Below, piece by piece: positions 8,090 through 16,048 of a stretch of 61,521 nucleotides of DNA (the stretch's first letter is position 1; every line of letters begins with the position of its first letter). The stretch covers positions 1-61,521 of the forward strand of contig CAZLKN010000015.1 of NCBI GenBank assembly GCA_964560135.1, read 5' to 3'. This stretch comes from CAZLKN01 sp964560135. Its GTDB lineage: Bacteria; Actinomycetota; JAICYB01. The position numbers were made by a program, and so were the translations under genes. Below the pieces are notes generated by a model that saw only the letters and a list, made by a program, of their open reading frames with translations, searched no databases and was not told where the DNA came from.

Positions 8090-8848
8090 TCAGTTCTTGC
8101 GCGTCTGCGGCTTGCGCTCCTTGTCGGCGGTACGGATCGCGTACCGGGACGCCGAGGATTGGTGGGCGGCGACGAGCAGGCTCGCAACCCGCACGTCGCC
8201 CTCGGCGAGTGCTCCCTGGATGTCCCTGTGTTGCGCCAGCGAGTGCTCCGCCGACCCGGGCGCTTCGTATACCTCGTGAACGGCTTCGTCGGTGACCTCG
8301 ATGAAATGAAGTGCGAGGTCTCGTAGCGTGCGGTTGGAGCAGAAGCTCACCAGGACCCTGTGGAACGAGCCGTCGAGGGCAGCCGCTTTGTCGTAGTTCC
8401 CCTTGTCGACGACGGCCTGCATCTGATCCAGGATCGGCTGCAGCTCGATCGCGGCCTGACGGGCCTGTGAGGGCGACATCCGTTGCACCGCCCGTGATTC
8501 GAGCAACTCGCGGATCTCGTCGAGGTCCTTGAGCTGTCCGGCTTCGCGCGACAACCAGTCCCCCTGACCACCGAACGCCCGCTCACGCGATCCCGTCGTG
8601 AAGCGGCCCTTGCCGGGCACGGTGTAGATCTCCCCGGCCATCTCCAGGACCACGAGGGCCTCCCGGATCGCGGTCCGGGAGATGCCGAGTTGCGCGGAGA
8701 GGTCGCGTTCGGATGGAACGCGGGCTCCTTCCGGCAGTGGAGCGAGGTGTTCCGCGATGGTGCGAGCGGCCGTTTCCGACAGCGGCCGGTTGAGCCGCCG
8801 TGAGGCGTCGAAAGCGGAGATCGGTGCGTCGTCGGGTGTTTTGGGCAT
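8090..8848 (-). CDS. GntR/FadR-family transcriptional regulator
   Basis: A 252-residue FadR-type regulator. The N-terminal winged helix includes RVPSERDLSAQLGISRTAIREAL and a GKGRF wing. The C-terminal all-helical FCD effector domain carries Asp and His in ALDGSFHRV and His in LAQHRDI and VAAHQSS, the usual metal/ligand-binding set. It is the first gene of the minus-strand operon that runs to 2762 and is divergent from an oxidoreductase; the 121-bp intergenic region holds two palindromes, so control of both directions is likely. Confidence 0.9.
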   Translation of the reverse strand: MPKTPDDAPISAFDASRRLNRPLSETAARTIAEHLAPLPEGARVPSERDLSAQLGISRTAIREALVVLEMAGEIYTVPGKGRFTTGSRERAFGGQGDWLSREAGQLKDLDEIRELLESRAVQRMSPSQARQAAIELQPILDQMQAVVDKGNYDKAAALDGSFHRVLVSFCSNRTLRDLALHFIEVTDEAVHEVYEAPGSAEHSLAQHRDIQGALAEGDVRVASLLVAAHQSSASRYAIRTADKERKPQTRKN

Positions 8849-8896
8849 GCGTCAACGACTCCCATCGGCGGTCATGTGGTCCGAGTGTACGGCGAG

Positions 8897-8909
8897 CTCA
8901 CCAGGTGAG
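8897..8909. promoter_or_regulatory. Perfect palindrome CTCACCAGGTGAG
   Basis: A 6-1-6 inverted repeat in the divergent region between the GntR regulator and the oxidoreductase, 22 bp from operator site B. It is different in sequence from the repeated operator and may bind another regulator or the same regulator at a second class of site. Confidence 0.4.
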
Positions 8910-8930
8910 GCCATTACCTCCGGCTGGTAG

Positions 8931-8945
8931 ACTTCGCTGCGAAGT
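8931..8945. promoter_or_regulatory. Palindromic operator site B (perfect)
   Basis: ACTTCGCTGCGAAGT, identical to site A, lies 24 bp before the oxidoreductase start. A -10-like TAGACT (8928-8933) overlaps its left edge on the plus strand. Confidence 0.7.
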
Positions 8946-8969
8946 AGCGCTCAGTGTGGCAGGGGGAGG

Positions 8970-10046
8970 ATGGCAGCCCGTCCGAGGATCGCCGTGGTTG
9001 GTGCGGGGTGGTGGTCGACGCTGGCTCACCTCCCGGCCCTCGCGGGCGCCGGGCACGCCGAGCTCGCCGCCCTCGTGGATCCCGACCCCCAGCGGCTGTC
9101 GACCGTCTCGGAGCGCTTCGGTGTGACGCGGACCCACGCCGACCACACCGAGCTCCTCGCTGCCGGCGGGATCGACGGGCTGATCGTCTCCACCCCCCAT
9201 ACGACCCACTACCGGATCGCCCGCGACGCCCTGGAGGCCGGGATCCACGTCCTGGTGGAGAAGCCGATGACCCTTCGCGCGTGGGAGGCCTGGGACCTGG
9301 TCGCACGGGCCGAGCGGCGCGGACTGCGCCTCATGGTCGGCTACACCGCGCAGTTCACTGCTCGCGCGGCGCACGTGGAAGACCTCGTCCGCCACCGCAT
9401 CGGCGAGCTCGTCGCCGTCCAGGGGCTGTTCGCCTCCTCGGTGGAGATCCTGCTGCGAGGTCGGGCGTCGGAGTTGCCCAGCGCCTCCGCGCCCGTGCTG
9501 CGGCCGAACCCCGACACCTACGCCGACCCGGCTCTGGCGGGTGGGGGACAGGGGCAGACGCAGGCGACCCATCTGGCCGGCATGATCTTCTCCGTCACCG
9601 GGAAGCGCGCCGTGGACGTCGCCGCCTTCATGGAGCACCGGGATCTGCCGGTGGATCTCGCGGACGCCATCTCGTGGCGGTTCGACGGAGGCGGCGTGGG
9701 CTCCCTGCTCGCCACGGGCACGGTCGCCTTCGGACATCCGAACGAGAACACCGTGCGCTACTACGGGACGGACGGCCTCGTGATCCAGGATTTCCGGTCC
9801 GGGAAGGTCGAGGCCCATCTGGGGGACGGCACCCTGGAGGCGCTCGCCGCGCTCCCGGATGACGAGGCGTACCCGGTCGCCGCGCCCGCACTCCGGTTCG
9901 CCGAGGGGATCTCCGGAGGCGGTGGGGGCCCCGCTCCGGGTAGTGTGGGCGCCATGGCCGTGGAGTTCCTCGAGGCGGCCTACCGGTCCGCCGCCGAAGG
10001 TCGCCCCGTCTCGACGGAGGAGGTGAGTGCCGCCCCGCGCGGCTGA
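8970..10046 (+). CDS. Gfo/Idh/MocA family oxidoreductase
   Basis: A 358-residue NAD(P)-dependent dehydrogenase. The N-terminal Rossmann fold starts with VVGAGWW, acidic ALVDPDP follows, and VEKPM holds the family's conserved Lys. HATHLAGM-like residues (QATHLAGM) supply the His of the active site. Such enzymes oxidise sugars, inositols or glycosides. The ATG has the purine-rich GGGGGAGG directly against it, a closer spacing than usual, but no better start exists. The next gene begins 3 bp after its stop, so it probably heads the plus-strand operon to 14316. Confidence 0.85.
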   Translation: MAARPRIAVVGAGWWSTLAHLPALAGAGHAELAALVDPDPQRLSTVSERFGVTRTHADHTELLAAGGIDGLIVSTPHTTHYRIARDALEAGIHVLVEKPMTLRAWEAWDLVARAERRGLRLMVGYTAQFTARAAHVEDLVRHRIGELVAVQGLFASSVEILLRGRASELPSASAPVLRPNPDTYADPALAGGGQGQTQATHLAGMIFSVTGKRAVDVAAFMEHRDLPVDLADAISWRFDGGGVGSLLATGTVAFGHPNENTVRYYGTDGLVIQDFRSGKVEAHLGDGTLEALAALPDDEAYPVAAPALRFAEGISGGGGGPAPGSVGAMAVEFLEAAYRSAAEGRPVSTEEVSAAPRG

Positions 10047-10049
10047 ACG

Positions 10050-11204
10050 ATGCGCCCCCGGCACCGCTACGCTCCGATCCTCCTGATGACGCTGCTCTGG
10101 TTGCTGCTGCCGCCCGGCCCGGCCCACGCGCAGGCGCTCGAGCTCCGCACCCCCTATACGGTCGTGCGGGCGGAACCCGGCCGGATGACGACCTTCGACC
10201 TCGAAGTGGTGACCTCCACCCCCCGGCGCGTCGACCTGGATGTCCCGGAGCTGCCGGACGGCTGGACGGCGACGTTCCGCGGCGGGGGATTCGTGGTCGA
10301 GTCGGCCTTCGGCGATCCCGACGCGCCTCCCCCCGTGCAGCTCCACGTCACCGTCGCCCGCGATGCCGCCCCCGGTGATCACCGTGTCGTCGTGCGGGGC
10401 CGGTCGGGCGCGACGGTGTCGACGCTGGTGCTCGTCCTGCGTGTGGAGGCGGCGGGCGGGGAGGGGGCGGTATCGCTCACGGCGGACGGAGCCGACCGCC
10501 TCGCCGCGCCGGGCGAGCAGATCCAGTTCGAGCTGACGTTGGAGAACAACTCGGGGGCCGAACGCCTCTTCGCCCTGGAGGCCGAAGCCCCCGACGCCTG
10601 GGACGTGCGGGTGCATCCGTCGGCCGAACCGACCGCCGCCGCCGTCCGGCTGGAGCCCGGAGGTTCGATCGGCGTCCAGGCGAGTATCACCGTCCCGGAG
10701 GACGCGGTGCGGGGCGTCGCCACCGTTCAGGTCAGGGCCGATGACGGAGAGGGCCTCGTGGCCGAGCAGGATCTCGAGGTCGTCGTGGAGATCGCGGATC
10801 GCGTCGTGTTCGAGACCTCCGACGAGCGCCTGAGCGCGTCGGTGCGGACGGGTGGCGTGACCCGGGTCGAGCTGCTGCTCCACAACGACGGCCGCCAGCC
10901 GGCCAACAACGTCTTCTTCACCGCGTCGCCACCGGAAGGATGGAACGTGGTGTTCGATCCCTCCAACGTCGATACCGTCGCGCCGCGCGACAGCGCACGG
11001 GTGGTGGCCACGATCCGTCCCGCGGAGGACGCGCCCGTCGGGGACTACTCGATCACCTTCACGGCCCAGGGGGCCGAGACGCACACGCTGGACATGCGGG
11101 TGACCGTGAACCCCGCGCGTTGGTGGGCGGTCGCCAGCCTCCTGCTCATCGTCGCGACCCTCGCATGGCTCCGCTTCATGTTCCGTCGGTACGGCCGGCG
11201 CTGA
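10050..11204 (+). CDS. Secreted, C-terminally anchored protein with NEW3-type domains
   Basis: A 384-residue surface protein. A signal peptide (residues 1-27, ending PAHA-QA) is followed by three beta-sandwich repeats of about 105 residues resembling the NEW3 (alpha-galactosidase-associated) domain: each has LPDGW / APDAWDV / PPEGWNV and later VPEDA or RPAEDAPVGDYSI. A C-terminal membrane helix (about residues 357-375) and an RRYGRR tail anchor it on the outer face of the membrane. NEW3 proteins often accompany ABC exporters or glycosidases; here it sits between an oxidoreductase and an aldolase gene, which is unusual. A role in holding glycans or stabilising surface enzymes is inferred only. 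Confidence 0.75.
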   Translation: MRPRHRYAPILLMTLLWLLLPPGPAHAQALELRTPYTVVRAEPGRMTTFDLEVVTSTPRRVDLDVPELPDGWTATFRGGGFVVESAFGDPDAPPPVQLHVTVARDAAPGDHRVVVRGRSGATVSTLVLVLRVEAAGGEGAVSLTADGADRLAAPGEQIQFELTLENNSGAERLFALEAEAPDAWDVRVHPSAEPTAAAVRLEPGGSIGVQASITVPEDAVRGVATVQVRADDGEGLVAEQDLEVVVEIADRVVFETSDERLSASVRTGGVTRVELLLHNDGRQPANNVFFTASPPEGWNVVFDPSNVDTVAPRDSARVVATIRPAEDAPVGDYSITFTAQGAETHTLDMRVTVNPARWWAVASLLLIVATLAWLRFMFRRYGRR

Positions 11205-11218
11205 GCGCGCAAGTGACA

Positions 11219-11233
11219 ACTTCGCTGAGAGGT
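11219..11233. promoter_or_regulatory. Operator site C (degenerate palindrome)
   Basis: ACTTCGCTGAGAGGT matches sites A and B at 13 of 15 positions. It lies 15 bp before the aldolase start, with a -10-like TATCAT just downstream (11237-11242). Confidence 0.55.
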
Positions 11234-11248
11234 AGCTATCATCGGGTG

Positions 11249-12076
11249 ATGAGTGCCACCCCGCGTCTCCAGCGGCTCTTCTCGTCCGACGGCCGTTGCC
11301 TCGACGTCGCCGTGGACCACGGCTTCTTCGGCGAGGTCGCGTTCCTGTCCGGGATCGAGAACATGGAGCAGGCCCTCGACAAGCTGGTGGCCGCGGCCCC
11401 CGACGCGATCCAGCTCTCCCCGGGCCAGGCACGCGCCTACCAGGACCGCCCGGGTCCGAAGCCGGCACTCGTGCTGCGCAGCGACGTGGCCAACGTCTAC
11501 GGCACGCGGCTCCCGCACACCCTGTTCAGCGAGCTGATCTCCGATCCCGTGTGGACGGCCGTGCGGCTCGACGCGTCCTGTATCGTCGTCAACCTCCTGA
11601 TGCTCCCCGACGAGCCGGACCTCCACCAGGCATGCGTCCGCAACGCGATGGAGCTGCGCTCGGGCTGCGACGAAGCCGGCATGCCCTTGATGATCGAGCC
11701 ACTCGTGATGCAGTCGAACGAGACCGCCGGCGGATACATGGTCGACGGCGACGTGAGCAAGATCGTGCCCCTCGTGCGACAGGCCGTGGAGCTGGGGGCC
11801 GACGTGATCAAGGCCGATCCCACCGACGACATCGCCGAGTACCATCGGGTGATCGAGGTCGCCGGGAATGTGCCGGTGCTCGTGCGCGGCGGGGGGAAGG
11901 CGCCGGAGGACGAGATCCTCGCCCGGACACATGCGGTGATGCAGCAGGGCGCGGCCGGGATCGTCTACGGGAGGAACATCATCCAGCACCGGGATCCGTC
12001 CGGCATGACTCGTGCCCTCATGGCCGTCGTCCACGACGGGACCGAGCCTGACGCCGCCCTGAAGATGATCGGCTAG
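11249..12076 (+). CDS. Class I aldolase, DeoC/FbaB (DhnA)-like
   Basis: A 275-residue cytoplasmic TIM-barrel protein. CLDVAVDHGFF at the start, GADVIKADPT with the likely Schiff-base Lys, and VPVLVRGGGK plus GAAGIVYGRNI (phosphate-binding turns) match the class I aldolase family that includes DhnA-type fructose-bisphosphate aldolase, LsrF and related enzymes. With the oxidoreductase and the PfkB kinase downstream it would cleave a phosphorylated keto-sugar or inositol derivative. The ATG at 11249 is chosen from the start of similarity; operator site C is only 15 bp upstream, so the regulator could block both transcription and the ribosome site. Confidence 0.8.
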   Translation: MSATPRLQRLFSSDGRCLDVAVDHGFFGEVAFLSGIENMEQALDKLVAAAPDAIQLSPGQARAYQDRPGPKPALVLRSDVANVYGTRLPHTLFSELISDPVWTAVRLDASCIVVNLLMLPDEPDLHQACVRNAMELRSGCDEAGMPLMIEPLVMQSNETAGGYMVDGDVSKIVPLVRQAVELGADVIKADPTDDIAEYHRVIEVAGNVPVLVRGGGKAPEDEILARTHAVMQQGAAGIVYGRNIIQHRDPSGMTRALMAVVHDGTEPDAALKMIG

Positions 12077-12080
12077 GGAC

Positions 12081-13235
12081 ATGCGGGAGATCGGCTTCGG
12101 TGTGATCGGGGCCGGCCTGATGGGTCGGGAGTTCGCCAGCGCTGCCGCCCGGTGGTTGCACCTGCTGGACGTCGATGTGCGTCCCCGCATCGTCGCCGTC
12201 GCCGACCCCGACGCCGACCGTCGCCGCTGGTTCGCCGAGCAGGTCGTCGGTGACGGCGGCGTGTACGAGACCCACCACGAGCTCCTGGCCCGGGACGATG
12301 TGGAAGCCGTGTACTGCGCGGTCCCGCACAACCTTCACGAGGACATCTACGGGGACGTGATCGCGGCGGGCAAGCACCTGTTCGGAGAGAAGCCCTTCGG
12401 CATCGACGCCGCCGCCAACGCGAGGATCCTGGAGGCGGCTCGGTCCCGTCCGGATCTGCTCGTGCGGTGCTCCAGCGAGTTCCCATTCTTCCCGGGCCCC
12501 CGGCGGGTGATGGAGGCCGTCGGGTCGGGCCGCCTGGGCGAGATCTTCGAGGTCCGCGCCGCCTTCAACCACTCCAGCGACCTCGACCCCGGCAAGCCGA
12601 TCAACTGGAAGCGGATGGTGGACGTCAACGGCGCCTACGGCTGTCTGGGCGATCTCGGGATGCACGTGCTCCATCTCCCTTTGCGGCTGGGCTGGCGTCC
12701 GGAGAACGTGTACGCGCTGTGCTCGGACATCGTCCGGGAGCGGCCGGGGCCCGGCGGCGAGATGGTGCCCTGTCTGACCTGGGACAACGCGACGCTGGCC
12801 TGCACCTCTGTCCAGGGATTCACGATGCTGCTGGAGACCAAGCGGATCTCGCCGGGGGATATGAACACATGGACGATCGAGGTCTACGGAACCCGCGGGA
12901 GCGTCCGCTATTCGACCAAGGACTACAAGACCTTCTGGTCGCTGGACTACGAGCCCGGGGGACTCCAGGCGTGGTCGGCGACTGATCTCGGGTACGAGAG
13001 CGCGTACCCCGCGATCACCGGCGGCATCTTCGAGTTCGGCTTCGCGGACGCGATCCTGCAGATGTGGGCGGCCTTCTGCGACGAGCTCGTCCACGGCGGC
13101 GAGATGCGTGGCGACTTCCGCTGCGCCACGCTCGAGGAGACCGAAGCGCACCATGCGGTGCTGACGGCGGCGATGCGGTCTGCGGCCGATGGGCGGGTAG
13201 CCGCCGTCCCGGGGGTGGAGGATGACACCGGCTGA
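12081..13235 (+). CDS. Gfo/Idh/MocA family oxidoreductase
   Basis: A 384-residue dehydrogenase with GVIGAGLMG, AVADPDADR, a GEKPFG block holding the conserved Lys, and DLGMHVLHLPL with the active-site Asp and His. The four-base gap to the aldolase and a 14-bp overlap with the kinase gene show tight linkage. The aldolase-dehydrogenase-kinase order resembles inositol or 2-keto-sugar catabolism, but the substrate cannot be read from the sequence. TAGGGAC precedes the ATG. Confidence 0.85.
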   Translation: MREIGFGVIGAGLMGREFASAAARWLHLLDVDVRPRIVAVADPDADRRRWFAEQVVGDGGVYETHHELLARDDVEAVYCAVPHNLHEDIYGDVIAAGKHLFGEKPFGIDAAANARILEAARSRPDLLVRCSSEFPFFPGPRRVMEAVGSGRLGEIFEVRAAFNHSSDLDPGKPINWKRMVDVNGAYGCLGDLGMHVLHLPLRLGWRPENVYALCSDIVRERPGPGGEMVPCLTWDNATLACTSVQGFTMLLETKRISPGDMNTWTIEVYGTRGSVRYSTKDYKTFWSLDYEPGGLQAWSATDLGYESAYPAITGGIFEFGFADAILQMWAAFCDELVHGGEMRGDFRCATLEETEAHHAVLTAAMRSAADGRVAAVPGVEDDTG

Positions 13236-14316
13236 CGCGCTCATCGCCGGGCACATCTGCGTGGACCTCGTCCCGGCGCTCGGCGAGGGACCGCGCATCG
13301 AGCCCGGTCGCCTGATCGACATCGGCCCCCTGGACGTCCGCACAGGCGGCTGTGTCGCGAACACGGGTCTCGACCTCGCGGCGCTCGGGAGCCCGGTGCG
13401 GCTGGTGGCCGACGTCGGCGACGACCCGCTCGGCGCGATGCTGGTGGAGATGCTGCGCCGTCCCCGTGTCGATCCCGGGCTGGTTCGCGCCGTCGCGGGA
13501 TTGTCCACGTCGTACTCGGTGGTGGTCCAGCCACCGGGCGACGACCGGACGATCTGGCACCATCCCGGCGCCAACGACGCCTTCGACGCCACCGGCGTCG
13601 AGCTCGCGGGGGAGCGGCTCCTGCATGTCGGCTACCCGACGATCCTGCGGAGGCTGTACTCCGACGACGGTGCAGGGCTCGCCGAGCTGCTGTCCTCGGC
13701 CCGATCGGCGGGCGTCACGACGTCCGTGGATCTGTCGACCGTCGACCGCTCCTCGGCGGCGGGGGATCGTGACTGGTGGGGGATCCTGCAACGGATCCTG
13801 CCCGCGACCGACGTCTTCGCGCCGAGCCTGGACGACCTCGCCGCCGCCCTCGACCGCGACCTCGACGACGTCCACGCCGTGCGCGATCTGGCCGGCGAAC
13901 TGCTGGAGGCCGGAGCCGGGATCGTGATGCTGAAGGCGGGGCCGCGCGGGCTCTACCTGCGGACCGCCGGCCGAGACCGTCTCCGCGCCGCGGGCGCGGC
14001 GATCGCAGGGCAGGCCGACGCGTGGGCGGACCGTGAGCTGTGGGCCGGCCCACCTCCCGTGGAGGTTCGCGGCACCACGGGGGCCGGAGACGCCGCCGTG
14101 GCCGGGCTGCTCCACGCGTTGCTCACCGGGCGCGAGGCGGAGGACGGGTTGGGACTGGCCGTCGCCGCGGGGGCGGCGCGGGTGTCGGGGGCGGGGGACC
14201 TGCCGGGGGCCGATGAGCTGGACCGGCGGGTAGCCGGCACGCTGCAGGATCCGGGGATCGACGGCTGGCGGATGGGACGGATCGTGGCGCACGGCCCCGC
14301 CGACCGGGAGCCGTAA
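13222..14316 (+). CDS. PfkB-family carbohydrate kinase
   Basis: A 364-residue ribokinase-family protein. The N-terminal GHICVDLVP and TGGCVANTGLDLAALG (substrate-binding GG motif) and the C-terminal TTGAGDAAVAGLL anion-hole motif with catalytic Asp are clear. The motif has Ala-Ala where Phe is common (GAGDxFxxG). It would phosphorylate a sugar or sugar acid ahead of the aldolase. GGGGGTGGAGG lies just before ATG 13222, inside the end of the preceding gene. It is convergent with the GntR gene, 4 bp apart. Confidence 0.85.
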   Translation: MTPADALIAGHICVDLVPALGEGPRIEPGRLIDIGPLDVRTGGCVANTGLDLAALGSPVRLVADVGDDPLGAMLVEMLRRPRVDPGLVRAVAGLSTSYSVVVQPPGDDRTIWHHPGANDAFDATGVELAGERLLHVGYPTILRRLYSDDGAGLAELLSSARSAGVTTSVDLSTVDRSSAAGDRDWWGILQRILPATDVFAPSLDDLAAALDRDLDDVHAVRDLAGELLEAGAGIVMLKAGPRGLYLRTAGRDRLRAAGAAIAGQADAWADRELWAGPPPVEVRGTTGAGDAAVAGLLHALLTGREAEDGLGLAVAAGAARVSGAGDLPGADELDRRVAGTLQDPGIDGWRMGRIVAHGPADREP

Positions 14317-14320
14317 CCCG

Positions 14321-15304
14321 CTACGCGCGTCCGTTCTTGGACGAGTGCTCGAAGTGCCGGATCAGCGCCGCGCGGGCCGCTTGCGGGTCCCCCGAGGCCA
14401 CCGCCTCGGCCACCCGCGCGTGGTTCTCGATCGCCTGCTCGATGCCCTTGCGGCCTTCGCGCTTCTCCACCCGGCGGTAGGTGACGTCCAGGGTCTCGCG
14501 GACCACGTCGTTGAGGGCCTCGAGCATCAGATGGATCGCCCGGTTGCCGGAGAGCCTCGCGAGCGTGAGGTGGAAGGCGAGATCGTGCTCGTTGAAGTCC
14601 TTCGGGTTCCTCGAGGTGCGTAGGCCCTTCAGCGGGCCCGCGAACGCCTCGCTCTTCTCTTCCGGGCTCCCGGTGCGGGCGGCCAGTTCCGCGGCCTTCA
14701 GCTCGAGGTTCGCGCGGCACTCCTGGAACTCGTCGACATCGATCTCGTCGAGGTGCGCGCGGACGCGGAGGATCGAGCTCAGGATGTCGTAGCCGGGCAT
14801 GGCGACCACACTCTCGCGGCCCTGCCGCCGCTGCAGGATGCCCCGCGCGGCGAGGCTCGCCAGTGCCTCGCGGATCACGACGATGCTCACCTCGTAGCGC
14901 TTCGCCAGTTCCCCGCTGGGTGGCAGGGCGTCCCCTTCGTGCAGGCCTTCGGTCAGGATCATCTCGAGCACCGCGTCGGCGGCCTGGTCGGCCAGTGAAC
15001 GGTGTGAGATGCGCTCGTCACCGTTGGCGCTCTGGATGGCCTTCCTGCGGCGGCCGGGCTGATCCTTCACGAGCCACTGACGTCCACTCGAGCGTTCGAT
15101 CACGTCGCGGCTGCAGAGCTGATCGATGGCTTCGCGGACCACCGTCCGGGATACGCGGAGGCGCTCGGCGAGTTCGGTGATGGGCGGGAGGGCGTCGCCC
15201 CCACGCAGGCCGTCGCTCCGGATGACGTCGAGGAGCCCGTTCGCCACCTCTTCGGCGAGGAACCGCCTGGTGAGCGAGGAGGCCCCGGGGGACGTCTTAG
15301 CCAT
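14321..15304 (-). CDS. GntR/FadR-family regulator with two tandem winged-helix domains
   Basis: A 327-residue regulator with a duplicated DNA-binding region. The first winged helix spans about residues 12-80 (GGDALPPITELAERLRVSRT), the second about 102-168 (EGDALPPSGELAKRYEVSIV); both end in VREA or IREA and a short wing. They are clearly homologous. One FCD effector domain follows (about 185-322) with D241, H245, H295 and H317 as probable metal ligands. Normal family members have one winged helix and about 230-250 residues. GGAGGAGAC precedes the ATG. The divergent promoter region carries operator site D, so autoregulation is plausible. Confidence 0.9.
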   Translation of the reverse strand: MAKTSPGASSLTRRFLAEEVANGLLDVIRSDGLRGGDALPPITELAERLRVSRTVVREAIDQLCSRDVIERSSGRQWLVKDQPGRRRKAIQSANGDERISHRSLADQAADAVLEMILTEGLHEGDALPPSGELAKRYEVSIVVIREALASLAARGILQRRQGRESVVAMPGYDILSSILRVRAHLDEIDVDEFQECRANLELKAAELAARTGSPEEKSEAFAGPLKGLRTSRNPKDFNEHDLAFHLTLARLSGNRAIHLMLEALNDVVRETLDVTYRRVEKREGRKGIEQAIENHARVAEAVASGDPQAARAALIRHFEHSSKNGRA

Positions 15305-15338
15305 GATGTGTCTCCTCCAGGTCCGTCCGTTCCGTCAT

Positions 15339-15353
15339 CAACTGTACCGGTTG
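15339..15353. promoter_or_regulatory. Imperfect inverted repeat CAACTGTACCGGTTG
   Basis: Five of seven positions pair around a central A, 35 bp before the tandem winged-helix regulator start. It could be a private operator for this gene; it differs from the ACTTC-type element. Confidence 0.3.
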
Positions 15354-15399
15354 CCTACCTAGATGGAAAGTGAACATTCCGCGGCGCGGAGGACTGACT

Positions 15400-15414
15400 A
15401 CTTGTGTTATAGAT
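15400..15414. promoter_or_regulatory. Operator site D
   Basis: ACTTGTGTTATAGAT, in the divergent region between the tandem winged-helix regulator and the small membrane protein. A -10-like TATAGA (15409-15414) is contained in it on the plus strand. Confidence 0.45.
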
Positions 15415-15472
15415 ATGCGAGACATTTCGCCACCGGGTGTACGGCCCGGATCCAGGGGTATCAAGGGGACCG

Positions 15473-16048
15473 ATGCGCTCAGACCCCATCCTGATCCTCG
15501 CGCTCATGTTCGTGCTGGACCCGCTGGTCCGCACGGCGCTGCAGTGGTTCTGGCGTATCCGTCACCCCGGCGTCCGCATCTCGATCCTGCCCATCCAGTT
15601 CCTGATCGTGACCGTGGCTCTGTTCATCCACATGGCGACGCAGGTGCCGCCCACGTACATGTACATGCCGCATCAGGAACCCGTGCCCGTCATCGAGGAC
15701 GAAGTCTACGCGTTCGAGACGACAGCGACGGTCAAACCCGAGGTTTCCGAGGACCGGCCCCCGGCATGGACGATCGTTCCGGACGACTGGCCTGAGTTGC
15801 AGCGTCCGCCGGCCCCGGAGGAGGCTCCCCGCGAAACGCCGCGGATCCCGGACCCGGTCACCGACCGTGTGGAGACCGTGGAGGAAGCGGTTCAGGACGG
15901 CGAGCCCTGCCGGTCCCTGACCCCCGAGGCCGCCGACACCGCCGAAGATGCGGTCGGCGCAACGGTGTGCGAACCCGACGAGCCCCTCAGTACCCCAGTT
16001 CCGGATCCACCGGACCCAGAGGATCTGCTCCCGCCAGGTCTCTCCTGA
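15473..16048 (+). CDS. Small membrane protein with proline-rich acidic tail
   Basis: A 191-residue protein of unknown function. Two hydrophobic segments lie near residues 5-24 and 38-56, joined by a basic stretch (WRIRHPGVRI). The remaining 130 residues are rich in Pro, Glu and Asp, of low complexity, with one Cys pair (EPC and TVC). AAGGGGACC precedes ATG 15473; an earlier GTG at 15437 lacks a ribosome site. The last 62 bp overlap the convergent dehydrogenase gene. Its promoter carries site D, so it is probably co-regulated with the glycan genes. The tail layout (TM helix then acidic Pro-rich linker) is loosely like the anchors of the binding proteins here, but no real similarity was found. 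Confidence 0.75.
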   Translation: MRSDPILILALMFVLDPLVRTALQWFWRIRHPGVRISILPIQFLIVTVALFIHMATQVPPTYMYMPHQEPVPVIEDEVYAFETTATVKPEVSEDRPPAWTIVPDDWPELQRPPAPEEAPRETPRIPDPVTDRVETVEEAVQDGEPCRSLTPEAADTAEDAVGATVCEPDEPLSTPVPDPPDPEDLLPPGLS

